Positions 10,920 to 20,142 of a stretch of DNA of 40,755 bases are shown here, one piece after another. The stretch lies in assembly GCA_013115135.1 (NCBI GenBank), contig JABANP010000476.1, positions 1 to 40,755 of the forward strand. The letters run 5' to 3'. Numbering within the stretch: position 1 is the first letter of the stretch; the number at the start of each line of letters is the position of its first letter. Below the pieces are notes generated by a model. That model was not told the origin of the DNA and did not search any database. It saw nothing but the letters and a program-made list of their open reading frames with translations. The position numbers and the translations under genes were made by a program. This DNA is from Perkinsus olseni. Its lineage: Eukaryota; Perkinsozoa; Perkinsida; Perkinsidae.

Positions 10920-11612
10920 ATGACCCCCTCATCGACGAGAATGGATGAATCACCAAATGCTACACCACTGTCTCGTCCAAGTGATGACACTGATCATCAT
11001 CATCATCACCATCACCGTCGAGTTATTCGAGAAGCGTTTCGCACCGGTGTCTGTGCCCCAAAGTTCAGAGCCATGTGGATCGGTTGGCTCATTATGTACA
11101 TCAGTTTAGCCGTATTTATTGGCCTCTCTGGCGAAGGGTGGCCTATCTTAGTAGCCTATCTGCTGGCCTTCGGAGTCTTGCCTCCAATAGCAATAGTCAA
11201 GCGTGTTTCCAATATACAGAAGAGGGAGGCAGCGCTGAGAGATCAAGCCTGTCGCGACCGAGCAGAAGAGCTAGCTCATGATAAGCTCACGACTGAGAAG
11301 TGGTTGAAGGATAATTGCGAGACTATGATGGGAAATGATCCACGGTGTATCTGTTACTGCAAGGATGAGTGCGCTATCTGCTTATCGGATTATCATCCTA
11401 GCGACGTACTTATTCTACTACCATGCCATCATATATACCATCTACAGTGCATCAAGATGCTGTTAGATGCTCCCATGTCATACGAAGACAGCTGTCCCAG
11501 ATGCCCACTCTGTCGTGCAAGACTCGGCGAAGTCCTGCTTCCTGAGAAATGCGTAGCCGGTGATGCTGTTGCCACTACGCCTACCACAAGTAATTCTGTA
11601 CAACAAGTGTAA
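10920..11612 (+). CDS. Membrane-anchored RING-H2 E3 ubiquitin ligase, array member 2
   Basis: Predicted 230-aa intronless protein. The N-terminus carries a natural seven-histidine run (CAT/CAC codons) after an acidic Asp/Thr stretch, then two hydrophobic helices (around FRAMWIGWLIMYISLAVFIG and PILVAYLLAFGVLPP). After helix 2 comes the array signature PPIAIV followed about 10 residues later by KRE. A charged linker leads to WLKDNC and the RING-H2 from residue 151: CAIC, 14 residues, C-H-H-x-x-H, Cys, then 17 residues to CPLC. The WLK/RxxC motif about 25 residues before the RING is shared with members 3 and 4. Probably an endomembrane ubiquitin ligase; substrates unknown. Confidence 0.87.
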   Translation: MTPSSTRMDESPNATPLSRPSDDTDHHHHHHHRRVIREAFRTGVCAPKFRAMWIGWLIMYISLAVFIGLSGEGWPILVAYLLAFGVLPPIAIVKRVSNIQKREAALRDQACRDRAEELAHDKLTTEKWLKDNCETMMGNDPRCICYCKDECAICLSDYHPSDVLILLPCHHIYHLQCIKMLLDAPMSYEDSCPRCPLCRARLGEVLLPEKCVAGDAVATTPTTSNSVQQV

Positions 11613-12209
11613 AGCAGGCAAAATGGCTCCGATGCATTGACTTTGTTTAATCTGCATGATATAGTGTAAAATTAGTAGGGCGGTGGCTGCTCACAGAGCT
11701 CCTCCCCTTTGATCTGTTCTCTCTACGGTATAATCATCATCACCATTCACTTGTTTTCTTCTCCTGCTGAGCGGATGGGCTTCCGAAGAGAAGTCTTTGC
11801 GCAATTAAATTTTTCGCTCCTGATGTTCAGTAGTAGCATCAGAAGGTGCGGGGCTCAACACTGCTTCTACTATTGAATTTGTAGAGTCGTAGTACTCACT
11901 TATCGTTCCTTAATGACTTATCTCATTCTACCTCCTATCGTATTTTTATCATTACCGTCGTCGTAGTGGTTGTACGTTGAGCATTTCAGTCTCAATGACG
12001 CTCACTCCGACACCGGGCCATACTTTGTAGAATCGTGCTTGCTGCCTGCAGTTAGCAGTCGGCAGAGAACCCACACCAATTCTCCCACCATGCGGTCTTG
12101 TGTTGCTCTCTTGGAAACGCTGAAGTTTGTGTTCATCTCCCCAGTGACTTGGTCGGAAAGTCTAGTTTATTTGTGCTGTCCGCCCTCCTCCCTCAGTTTA
12201 TGTTTTTTG
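11613..12209. other. Intergenic region between RING genes 2 and 3
   Basis: Roughly 600 bp. An open frame reaches from 11970 into gene 3, but its first 80 codons have no counterpart in the paralogues, so I count them as upstream sequence. AT-rich patches occur near 11650 and 11800. No RNA gene or repeat is recognised. Confidence 0.45.
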
Positions 12210-12929
12210 ATGGACACTCTGAAGGCATTAGTGAGACGGGAGACGTACGCCCCAGCGCTTGAGAGACGCTTCCGTTTCATATGGTTACTTTATTTAATAA
12301 TTTACGTTGTCATCGCGGCTGTTCTCATCATCATGGTGCAGTTTGACTATATCTTCTTTATTTACTGTACCGTGGCTGCTGTCATACCACCTCTGTTGAT
12401 TATACGATATTGCTACAAGATTGAGAAGAGGGAAGAGGACGAAGACCGGGCTATAATACAAGCCCATCTCGATGGGACTGATGAGGCTGGTATAAGACGA
12501 CGATGTCGTGCATGGCTGAGACATAGTTGCCGCAAGGTGGATGGTTCGGAACCTACGCTGACTGGCAGGGTCTGTCCCATATGCCTAGGTGACTTCAGTG
12601 TTGGTGACAGGGTTTGGATACTGCCATGTCTTCATGCTTATCATGTGCAATGCCTTGACATTATGCTTAAGGAGAGTAAACCAGAGCAAGGCAGGATCTT
12701 CAGATGCCCTATTTGCCGTGTTCAGCTGGGCATGGAGGATGAACATCTTGCCGCCGCTGTCGCTAGTGATGGCCCCATTCGTTCCTTCATCATTAGCGGC
12801 GAAAACTCTGTAGTTGTGCCGCCGACCCCGACTGCACCTGTCGAGCAAAAATGGAGAGGCTCCATGCAGTTCGGGCACCCAATTTATGACAGCAGAAGTA
12901 CCAGATTCGAACGAGAATGGAGACGCTAA
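12210..12929 (+). CDS. Membrane-anchored RING-H2 E3 ubiquitin ligase, array member 3
   Basis: Predicted 239-aa intronless protein starting MDTLKALVRRETYAP. Two hydrophobic helices (about residues 26-48 and 50-70) precede IPPLLIIRYCYKIEKREED, the most typical version of the post-helix signature in the array. The motif WLRHSC follows, then a RING-H2 from residue 122: CPIC, 14 residues, C-L-H, His, Cys, 17 residues, CPIC. The C-terminal ~70 residues are low complexity. The frame is open upstream to 11970; Met 12210 was chosen because it places the helices at the same distance from the start as in members 1 and 4. Likely an endomembrane E3 ligase; membrane and partners cannot be told. Confidence 0.85.
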   Translation: MDTLKALVRRETYAPALERRFRFIWLLYLIIYVVIAAVLIIMVQFDYIFFIYCTVAAVIPPLLIIRYCYKIEKREEDEDRAIIQAHLDGTDEAGIRRRCRAWLRHSCRKVDGSEPTLTGRVCPICLGDFSVGDRVWILPCLHAYHVQCLDIMLKESKPEQGRIFRCPICRVQLGMEDEHLAAAVASDGPIRSFIISGENSVVVPPTPTAPVEQKWRGSMQFGHPIYDSRSTRFEREWRR

Positions 12930-13837
12930 CGCCTCCCAGGATCGCGATAGACGTAGAAGAAGCCGTACTGGATGTGTGGCCGCCGTGGCGAGAGGGAGCC
13001 TCGTGCTGTGACGACATTGCTGACGAGACGGACAAAACAATTGTATATTTCGTCTCCCTGATACCTGTCATCATTGAAGATGTTTTATAGGTCACTTGAT
13101 CGTGGTTATCGTCATTTGTCTCGTTTTTCTTCTGCTTTGCGTGTTGTTGTCTTCTTCCTGCGTCCTGCGGTGTCGCCATTGCTATGACCAGTGCGGATCG
13201 CTGGCGAACTCTCGCTCCTGGTATCTGCGACGTCTATCACCGCTCAGTATAGTATCACCATTCTTTTCCTTTATCATTCCTCTACCGCTTTGAGTGTGTG
13301 CTTTGCAGCAGACGGAGACACGGTCTAAAGTGAGGGCCGGTGTCAAGAGATGAATTTATATGAGCTGGGGCTAACAATTGGAGCTGCTTGTGATGTGCAA
13401 AATGTGCAGAATCGTTCTTATGGCTTACGAAGTTCCCTTTCGACATGGTGCCCCTCGAGAGTACAGCCTACGCTTTAGTGATTACTGACATCCGTTTCTT
13501 CGCTGATATATATCCCCTTGCTTGCACTGTTATCTATCCTCTCTGCGGTAGCCCGTCATTCCCGGCATCTCGTCCAGGAGTCACGGGGCTCGATTATCCG
13601 CAGCCTTCCTTCTCATATACCCGGCTGTTGCTGTTAACCCCAGTGGGGTGACCCCACATCCAATGATGATCAAAGAATTCGAGACTTCACTTGGAGTCGC
13701 CTTTATAGTAGTGTGGAATGACTGTTTCGTTCCTCCGTTTAGTGAACGGCGTTCACCTCTACCTCTCATCAAGTAATTTTTGTGTTCGCTACAGCAAACG
13801 GGTGATATCGACATTTCGCAGCTCCCTTCTAACTTTT
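12930..13837. other. Intergenic region between RING genes 3 and 4
   Basis: About 900 bp, the longest spacer in the RING array. Open frames on both strands are short, Ser/Leu/Cys-rich and unsupported. The frame of gene 4 is open back to 13718, but those residues do not match the paralogues. No repeat or RNA gene is seen. Confidence 0.45.
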
Positions 13838-14443
13838 ATGTCATTCCGGCTCTCCAGAATCCATCCAGCCTTCCAACGCCGTTACCTGGGAATGTGGTTG
13901 GGCTGGATTGTGGCCTGTCCTTGCGCTGCCGTCGGCATCGTTATGTCAGCCCCTGGCCAAGGCTATGTGTTCCTCGTCTATGTTATACTCTGTGGTGTTG
14001 TACCTCCTCTACTCATTATGCAATACGCCCATAACGTCAAGGCTCGAGAGGAGCGCCGACAGCTCGAGAGTCTGAATAGGAGGCCTTCTCGGTCGAAAGT
14101 TGATGTTGACGACAAAGAAATCGCTGCCTTGCACAGGGAATGGGATGAGTGGTTGAAGGAGAAATGTGAAGATATCCATGGCTCGGATCTCACGGGTGAC
14201 GAAGAGCCATGCGCAATTTGCCTGGTCGATTATACTTCCGATGATGAGGTCGTGAGACTTCCGTGTGGACATGAGTATCATACTGACTGTATCCGTCTCA
14301 TGTTCGACTCATTTCCTCGGAATGGTACGTTGTACCACAGATGCCCGTTGTGTCGGGTTGAAATCGGCCGGCTCGAGCAAGCGTCTTCTGAGAGTCCACA
14401 TGACAGCGTGGATGTATCACCTCCGTCGCCAGTGTCGTCTTGA
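13838..14443 (+). CDS. Membrane-anchored RING-H2 E3 ubiquitin ligase, array member 4
   Basis: Predicted 201-aa intronless protein, the shortest of the array. It begins MSFRLSRIHPAFQRRYLG, has two hydrophobic helices (about residues 18-36 and 44-62), then VVPPLLIMQYAHNVKAREER, matching the signature of members 2 and 3. WLKEKC precedes the RING-H2 from residue 125: CAIC, 14 residues, C-G-H, His, Cys, 17 residues, CPLC. Lys/Arg/Asp/Glu-rich text between membrane and RING is likely helical. The tail after the RING is only about 27 residues. All eight zinc ligands are present, so it should be active as an E3 ligase. Confidence 0.87.
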   Translation: MSFRLSRIHPAFQRRYLGMWLGWIVACPCAAVGIVMSAPGQGYVFLVYVILCGVVPPLLIMQYAHNVKAREERRQLESLNRRPSRSKVDVDDKEIAALHREWDEWLKEKCEDIHGSDLTGDEEPCAICLVDYTSDDEVVRLPCGHEYHTDCIRLMFDSFPRNGTLYHRCPLCRVEIGRLEQASSESPHDSVDVSPPSPVSS

Positions 14444-16916
14444 CATTTTCAAAGGTGAATTACGGGCTCACCCTGAAGCATTTTCAGCTCTTGTGGTGTG
14501 CGCCTCGATTCAGGGATTCATTTATCTTCTCTGCCAAAAGCTCTCTCCTTGTTTATTCTAGCGCCTTGGGGCTCGCGTTTGTTCACTGTAGACGGATGTC
14601 ATCGTTCGTTGTCTGGTGGGCGTCCTCCAGCGTGCCCTTCGAAACAACATTTTACATTTTCGCCAGTTCAAACAAGTTATGTATTTCATTATGTATTTAT
14701 AGTGCGAGAAAGCAACCGCCAGCGTAGAGTATCCGACTCGTAATTTTTTGATTACTCTATGCTATTCGTATTCTACAGCTCTTCGGGCTTATTGCATTGA
14801 TTCACTGGTCTCGCATATCTTCCCTGAGAGTCACCTCTGATGGCGAGCATCCTTAGTCATTGTATGATGTAAAGTGAGTGTTCGACAGGGCAAATGATCT
14901 CAGCGTGAGTGCCCCTACTGGGGCTGTTGCAGCCGAGAAATTTCTCAATGGTAGCTTTCGGAAGACGTAGTGCGGTTGTGTTATCTGTAGTCAATCTCAT
15001 GTTCGATGGCCGTGCATTGCTCATCAGTACGAATACTACCTAGATAGATGACTGTAAAATTGAAGTTTAATAATGGGTGCAAGAGGACGGTGAATGGTTT
15101 GCCCTACTGAGCTGGGGCTCCCGCGCGTCGCCGGCGAAAATTAGAATATCGAACTCTGTGCTCAAATTCCTGGAAGCTCGGTTTGTTGGCAAGGAAGTCC
15201 GTTGTACACGGGTCCTAACTCTCAAATTTACCTTATCACGAGGTGTGACCCCTCAGCAGCGTCGTGTCTTAGGGTTGGTCGCAGGATCGTATGGAAGCGA
15301 ACAAAAGGCTTCCGAATACCACCCTGTGTACTCCTTTGCGCGACTGAAACTTAGCCACAGTACACTGTATTGAAACGGGAAGGACTAACAGCGGTGGCAC
15401 GAGGAGGATCTCCAGGCGGTACGCTCATAGAAGAACTTGACATACGTAGTGAAACATCAGACATTGACTGGACGATCACCTCAAAGAGATGACAACTGTC
15501 GATGTGTTTTTGTTACATGTGTTGAGTACCACCAGTAGTTGAAAAGCTGTTGGCAGGAAATTGAGGATCTAGATTAGATCAAATGGCTATGAACAGTAAG
15601 CCTCGTATATCACTATAGAGACGCGGCCCGTCGAAGCTATCGTGACGGATCAGCGGAAAGACCTGTTGTGCCTACTTTTTGTCAATCCCGTGCTCACCCG
15701 TTGCTAAGCAGATACACGAAGCGCTCCTAGTCCTGAGGGACATCTAGATTCACTGGCAATCGAATGGAGCTACACTTCCATCACTTCGAAAGTTGAGTAT
15801 ACGGTGAACTTGAAGCTATACCGTTGCTGAAGCGTAGTGGGATAGCTGTATCATGAGTGCAGTGATGAGTCGCTCTTTTAAGAATCCGAGATATTCCCAA
15901 ACAGCTTGAGATGATGAAAGCTTAAGTGACCTCAAAAGCCGGCACACGCCCCGGCTAGCCGCATAGGAGCTATAAAGCTCTAATAGCTTCGTTTCATGGC
16001 GGCACGACTAAGGCTGAGACTTTAAGCCTCAGTCACAGTCCGTCTCAGAGATGAGAAGCTTAGCGTCACTAAGCGTCACAGAAGCTGAGCAAACATCCTC
16101 ACATTCCTGCTTCCTATTAACAAAAAACGCTTAACGCCGTTAATAGAAATGTTAGAAAGAGAGTAACCGATGATCCACGACAACGTAACAGTAACACGAA
16201 GCAGCCTACTAACGGGCACACTGGGCGCGTAACATACACAGTCCTTAAGGGCAATACTAATGACGTTACAGCACATCACCACTCACAGGAAGACTATAGT
16301 ATGCTGATTGACGAAATCAATGCTGCGCACGAGCGGCATCAATCAACGGCGTTGAACTTGCCGACTACCGCAACTATCCTGCTACGCCCGAGACTAACGT
16401 CACAAGATGTTGAACACTAGAATGCCAAGAAACAGGCGACTACGATCTACGAAACGGGGAAGGACTGAATATGATAGGCTCGTGACAGAATTAGTAGACG
16501 TCGCGATACTATGGGACACTGCCGGCCGACCAACTTAGGAACCGACTACCCATACAAGAGGTACTCGATGAATCGGTACTCACAATCTTACATCTATTCA
16601 CTACTAGCAGTATCGTTAAGAAAAAGGGGACAACTACACAAAGGGAAACCAATAGGGGGATGATACTCATGACTTATCCGTATGATCATCCACACTGTCA
16701 ATGCCACTAGCCGTTCGCTATAGGTAGCTTGCAACAGGGAAACAAGACGCTAAATTCGTGCTGCAAAGATACTCTTGAGTGACACTTCGACTCGCTCGTT
16801 AACGGTGATATCGAGGAGGATACCGAAAACCATATATGAGAGAACCTAGGACTGCGATAACTTCGCACAAACAGAGCGTCTCGTCACAACACTGCTGGCA
16901 CCAAGCAGTAGTACAA
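14444..16916. other. 2.5-kb region without a recognisable gene
   Basis: Stop codons are dense on both strands. The longest plus-strand frame (15077-15373, 98 codons) has no motif, and minus-strand frames are shorter. The right half borders the reverse-transcriptase remnant and could be its decayed downstream part (RNase H, integrase, LTR), but I find no catalytic motif or terminal repeat to support that. Short direct repeats (AGCGTCACTAAGCGTCAC near 16060) are present. Confidence 0.4.
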
Positions 16917-17582
16917 CTACCGCAGTACCACATGAAGGTCTTTGCATACACTTCCCATGGCCTGCGTCTCATTTAGGTGAACCTCCTGGCCCGTGATGGC
17001 AGAGAACGCTATGCCCGCCATGGCACACACCTGTCCGCTGAGTGCAGCCGGACCAAAGGAGACACCAAACACTACCTGTCAGAAAGGTAGGGTTTGCCGC
17101 ATGTAGTGAGGGGTAGTTCCTTATTCAGGCGGCAACGATAAAATGCTTTACTCAAATCCAGAAAGGTCGCCGTGAACCCTCGTTTCCAGGCGAGGCGAGC
17201 GGCCATCGCAAGCTGGTACACATCATAACCGGAATACCTCGCAGCTGGTAAGACCCGATTCAACGCTCTTGCATCTGAACAGGACCGTACCTTTGTAGAT
17301 TTCCAGTCACCTTGTGCCAGAGGAAATGTAACAATAGGAGGGCCACTAGCTAAAGGTAATTGCCCGTCAGGAGTTGGAGGCCGATCTCTCCACCATTTCT
17401 TGTCTAGGTACATGGAGATCTCCTTATGAAAGCTCTGCTGTTGACTCAGGGTGAGTTCACGGAGCTTCGAGAGAGAATAGTCCCCTTGTCGGATTGAACC
17501 CTGCTGGGAAGGAGGAGATGCAGTACTCTCATACCGTGGGTCCCAAGAGACCTCCCAACAACAAGTCTGTTGTGGAGTGTCA
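16917..17582 (-). pseudogene. Reverse transcriptase fragment
   Basis: The minus-strand frame from about 17582 reads through YLDKKWW and a conserved block with CSDARALN, then about 30 residues later FTATFLDLSKAFYRCRL. The Asp in FLDLSKAFY corresponds to the first catalytic Asp of retroelement polymerases. After a stop at 17072 the reading resumes in another frame with VFGVSFGPAALSGQ, matching the block that normally follows, and ends at a stop near 16917. The YxDD catalytic box was not found. It is therefore a truncated, frameshifted reverse transcriptase. Confidence 0.75.
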
Positions 17583-17637
17583 TGTACTTCAGGTTTCCGG
17601 AGTGGACGGAGGGAGGGTGTACCGCCATTCTTCCACG

Positions 17638-17842
17638 AGCGTTTCGTCCAGGGTATGTTCGGTGCCCAAGTGTTTCATCCACTGTTCATTTCGTCTCAAG
17701 TTTTTTCATCCGACAAGAATGTGCTCGTTGCGTCCAACATTTTTTCGTATTCGTTCGCTTCAACTACGATTCTTTCATATGCGGGCGTTTTATCGTGGAA
17801 TGCTCTAAGATCGCTCGTTTGTCTTTCGATCTTTTCGTCTAA
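17638..17842. repeat. Degenerate ~15-bp tandem array, left arm of element 1
   Basis: Repeated TTTCGTCC/TTTCATCC cores recur at intervals close to 15 bp. They are the complement of the GGACGAA/GGATGAA cores in the right arm at 18301-18557. Individual units are strongly diverged outside the core and spacing drifts in places (12-19 bp). Confidence 0.65.
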
Positions 17843-18136
17843 GGGTGATACCTCCACATATGGGTTTGTCCCAGAAAATGACACGCCCATGGATAGAACT
17901 TGGGACCGTAAGTACTGTAGCCTGCCGCACTAACCTACTCATCAATATCACTCGACCATTCTGAACGATCCAAAACACACCTGTCGTATGGCTGCCCATT
18001 CACTTAGTCAAATGATGAGCTTCATCAACATATTGGCCATTGAATTCACTGTGTTCAACAACTACGAGGCCCAGGTCAGAGGGCTGAATGGGAGACTACG
18101 GGGGAACCCTGCGAACACACTCTGAGCGATAGAAAC

Positions 18137-18200
18137 AGGTAAGTTGGTAGAGCTCTTGACTTCGAATCTGAAGGTCCCCGGTTCGATCCCGAGGTGCGGA
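18137..18200 (+). other. tRNA-like segment with A- and B-box-like motifs (element 1)
   Basis: GTAAGTTGGTAGAGC resembles a tRNA D-arm/A box and GGTTCGATCCC is close to the canonical B box. A plausible T arm (CCCGG/CCGAG around TTCGATC, one mismatch) and an anticodon-like loop CTTCGAA are present. The 5' acceptor strand and the 5' half of the D stem do not pair, so this is tRNA-derived rather than a functional tRNA. It may serve as an internal RNA polymerase III promoter, as in SINEs (inference). Confidence 0.6.
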
Positions 18201-18246
18201 ACAGGTGGGGCGAGGGAGGGGTGGCCGGCGGCGGAGCCCTCGCGGA

Positions 18247-18297
18247 CAATTTTGGACATATGTGGCGCCATGATGGCGCCACATATGTCCAAAATTG
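18247..18297. repeat. Perfect 51-bp palindrome (element 1)
   Basis: Two 25-bp arms, starting CAATTTTGGACATATG and ending in the exact complement, surround a single central G. Nothing interrupts the pairing. DNA could extrude a cruciform and RNA would form a long hairpin with almost no loop. The position between the tRNA-like linker and the right array is the same as in element 2. Confidence 0.95.
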
Positions 18298-18300
18298 CCC

Positions 18301-18557
18301 TGGACGAAACGAACATGGATGAATCGATTCACTGGTGTATGAAAAGTAGTGGATGAGGCGTTCTGGAAGAAACAATCGTTGTGAGAGCATGAATGGATGA
18401 AACGGCGTGGAAGAAAAGAATTGACCGAAAAGATCGTGGATGAACCGGAGGTGGACGAACCGAGCTGGACCAAAGTAACGTGGACGACTCTAGGTGTACG
18501 AATCCGCTCATTAACGAAAAGATCGTGGACGGAACATACCATGGGCGAAACGTGTCA
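18301..18557. repeat. Degenerate 15-bp tandem array, right arm of element 1
   Basis: About 17 units begin TGGAYGAA (for example TGGATGAACCGGAGG followed by TGGACGAACCGAGC), with 14-16 bp between starts. The protease-bearing minus-strand frame runs through the whole array without a stop until 18329, so the array is open in that frame. Confidence 0.75.
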
Positions 18558-18589
18558 GTACGAATGGCGGTACCCCGCGGAGGGGCCTT

Positions 18590-19144
18590 GATACCGTGAA
18601 GCTCCTGGGGGAGGCCGAGGTTGAAGCATCCGCTTGCTGAGAATATCCAGAGCTCGCTGCTCTTGAGCTTCGATTTGCTCATCAAGACTTGATGATCAAG
18701 TCTGACAGAGAGGTTGAGAGGTGTGCTCTGATGTACCTCCGGGTCCCCCGGGATGTGGACTATGACTCCCAGATGTTGTATGTCAGTGTATGAGAGTAGA
18801 AGTCCAAGCCCCGATGGCAAGTGATCGACTAGACGTGCATCAACAGCGAGGTGCTTGTCTGATCGCCAAGATGGTTTTAGTCGAATACGGGCTATCGTAG
18901 ATGAAGTAGACTCTCCGTGAGTTGGGTCATTCACAGTGTCTAGATGAATAGGAGTCGTCTCTTGTTGGGCAAGCTCCAAGTGCTGTGCGCAGGTACGAGA
19001 CAGGAGGGTATGAGAGCACATTGTATCCAAGCCCGCTCGAAGAAGAGACCACGGCTGGGAGGCGCTCGAGAGTGGGTTTGACACGAAGACTCTACGGATG
19101 CACAGCTGATCAGGGTTCAGTCCCACCATGCCCACAGTAACCAT
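18590..19144 (-). pseudogene. Retropepsin-like aspartic protease segment
   Basis: On the minus strand a frame contains LLRAGLDTMCSHTLLSR, resembling the active-site block of retroviral-type proteases (hydrophobic-Asp-Thr/Ser-Gly-Ala-Ser) but with Met in place of the Gly. About 70 residues later PSGLGLLLSYTDIQHLG resembles the conserved C-terminal hydrophobic/Gly block. Placement between the zinc knuckle and RT supports the call. The frame then runs about 80 codons into the repeat array of element 1. The missing Gly suggests an inactive enzyme. Confidence 0.6.
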
Positions 19145-19228
19145 ACTAGAACTTAATTTACCCGTTGGATACGAAGATTTTGAGTTATTCTTCCTGCTCG
19201 CAATGAGCTTCTGGACTCTTTCATCAGT

Positions 19229-19270
19229 GCAATTACTGGCCTTTTATAGGGCAGAGCCGCAGAGTGAACA
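19229..19270 (-). pseudogene. CCHC zinc knuckle with a stop at the His position
   Basis: The minus-strand frame feeding the protease reads Cys-x2-Cys-x4-[TAA]-x4-Cys, the exact spacing of a gag CCHC zinc knuckle, with a TAA stop where His is expected. It lies between gag and protease, as in LTR elements. The frame downstream is open into the protease segment. Confidence 0.6.
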
Positions 19271-19324
19271 GAGTTTGTTCTTCCAACGTCTGTCAGACTC
19301 CTCTCGGGTTATCGGTGAGGATCG

Positions 19325-19606
19325 TTCAGTACAGTGACAATTCGTAGAAATTGCATTCGTACAAGCTTGATCCGTACAGTTTCCATACGTACAGTCTTGG
19401 GCCATACACTGACGACTCGTACAGTATCCAGCGGTATAGTTTCAGCTCATACACTGATAATCCGTACACTGACGATCCGTACAGTATCCAGCGGTACACT
19501 TCCAGTACGTACAGTGATAAGTCGTACAGTTCCGACTCGTACAGTTGAAACTCGTACAGTGTTATTTCGTACACCGAATTTTCGTACTTCTCGAAATTTT
19601 CGTACA
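19325..19606. repeat. 15-bp tandem array, palindrome-side arm of element 2
   Basis: On the minus strand the core TGTACGR recurs at near-exact 15-bp spacing (for example starts in ...ACTGTACGGATCGTC, AGTGTACGGATTATC, AGTGTATGAGCTGAA). Because 15 bp equals five codons, several frames show pentapeptide patterns (LYxxx on one strand, RTVxx on the other). These are by-products of the DNA period, not evidence of a protein. Confidence 0.85.
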
Positions 19607-19609
19607 GCT

Positions 19610-19668
19610 GGGCAATTTTTTAATCATTATTTTTGCGCCGCGCAAAAATAATGATTAACAAATTGCCC
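19610..19668. repeat. 59-bp near-perfect palindrome (element 2)
   Basis: Two 29-bp arms beginning GGGCAATTT and ending AAATTGCCC flank a single central C, with one mismatch (T versus G). The arms share the CAATTT start with the element 1 palindrome, while the inner sequence differs completely. It lies between the array and the tRNA-like segment, as in element 1. Confidence 0.95.
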
Positions 19669-19723
19669 GCGCGCGACCTCCCCCCCGCTCGTCAAGGACT
19701 CTGTCTCCATATTTCCTAATTGC

Positions 19724-19790
19724 CGACTGTCGGGATTGATCTCGGGTGATCCGCTGAACAACAGGCGCTCCTACCACTGCACCAGTTTCG
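19724..19790 (-). other. tRNA-like segment (element 2)
   Basis: The minus strand reads TGGTGCAGTGGTAGGAGCGCC, a good D-arm/A-box match, followed at tRNA distance by GATCAATCCCG, a degenerate B box. An anticodon-like region TGTTGTTCAG lies between them. Acceptor pairing is not convincing, so it is tRNA-derived rather than a working tRNA. Its place next to the palindrome mirrors element 1. Confidence 0.5.
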
Positions 19791-19996
19791 CGTTCGCGAG
19801 TTTCTAAACCTTAAAGACTGAAGTCTATTGGACGGACAAATTTTTATCAGTTATTAGCTGTGCACTATACTCTGGGTCTTTTAGGTTCGTGGTCTTAAGT
19901 GCGAGCCCCTCTCATCGATAAATGTCACGAGCTTAGTATTTCGGGACTAGTATCTACCCGAGGGTATTGGACCCTTTCGCCTTCGAGTTTAGAAAT

Positions 19997-20065
19997 GGCT
20001 TTTCAGGCGAGTTGGTTAGGCCAACGATTTTTCACACATGTGGCACAGGTTCGAGACTCCCTCAA
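19997..20065 (+). other. Second tRNA-like segment inside element 2 spacer
   Basis: GGCGAGTTGGTTAGGC resembles an A box, and GGTTCGAGACTCC, about 45 bp downstream, resembles a B box. It is on the strand opposite to the other tRNA-like segment of the same element. I see no convincing full cloverleaf. It might drive a transcript through the plus-strand 15-bp array. Confidence 0.4.
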
Positions 20066-20142
20066 AGAATTACAGCTATCGAAATAGCACCTGCCCAAAT
20101 TTGCCGCGATTTGCGTGAGGAGGCAGCTGAACCGAATAACAC

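Larger units (their letters stand above)
17619..18573 (+). mobile_element. Composite tRNA-like/palindrome/15-bp-array element, copy 1
   Basis: The outer ends are a perfect 12-bp inverted repeat: GTACCGCCATTC at 17619-17630 and its complement at 18562-18573. Inside, in order: a degenerate ~15-bp array in the TTTCGTCCA sense (to ~17842), a ~290-bp unique spacer, a tRNA-like segment (18137-18200), a GC-rich linker, a 51-bp palindrome (18247-18297) and a 15-bp array in the TGGACGAA sense (18301-18557). It separates the protease and reverse-transcriptase parts of the host retrotransposon. There is no coding capacity of its own, so it would be non-autonomous. Its near twin at 19325-20325 lies in the opposite orientation. 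Confidence 0.7.

Noticed and set aside
15077..15373. 98-codon plus-strand open frame
   Set aside because: No motif, no flanking exons and random-looking composition.
18137..18200. Functional tRNA gene (anticodon-like TCG)
   Set aside because: No pairing 5' acceptor strand and a broken D stem; kept only as a tRNA-derived segment.
19326..19651. Pentapeptide-repeat proteins (LYxxx on the minus strand, RTVxx on the plus strand)
   Set aside because: They arise in several overlapping frames from a 15-bp DNA repeat; no frame is favoured and there is no start context or domain.
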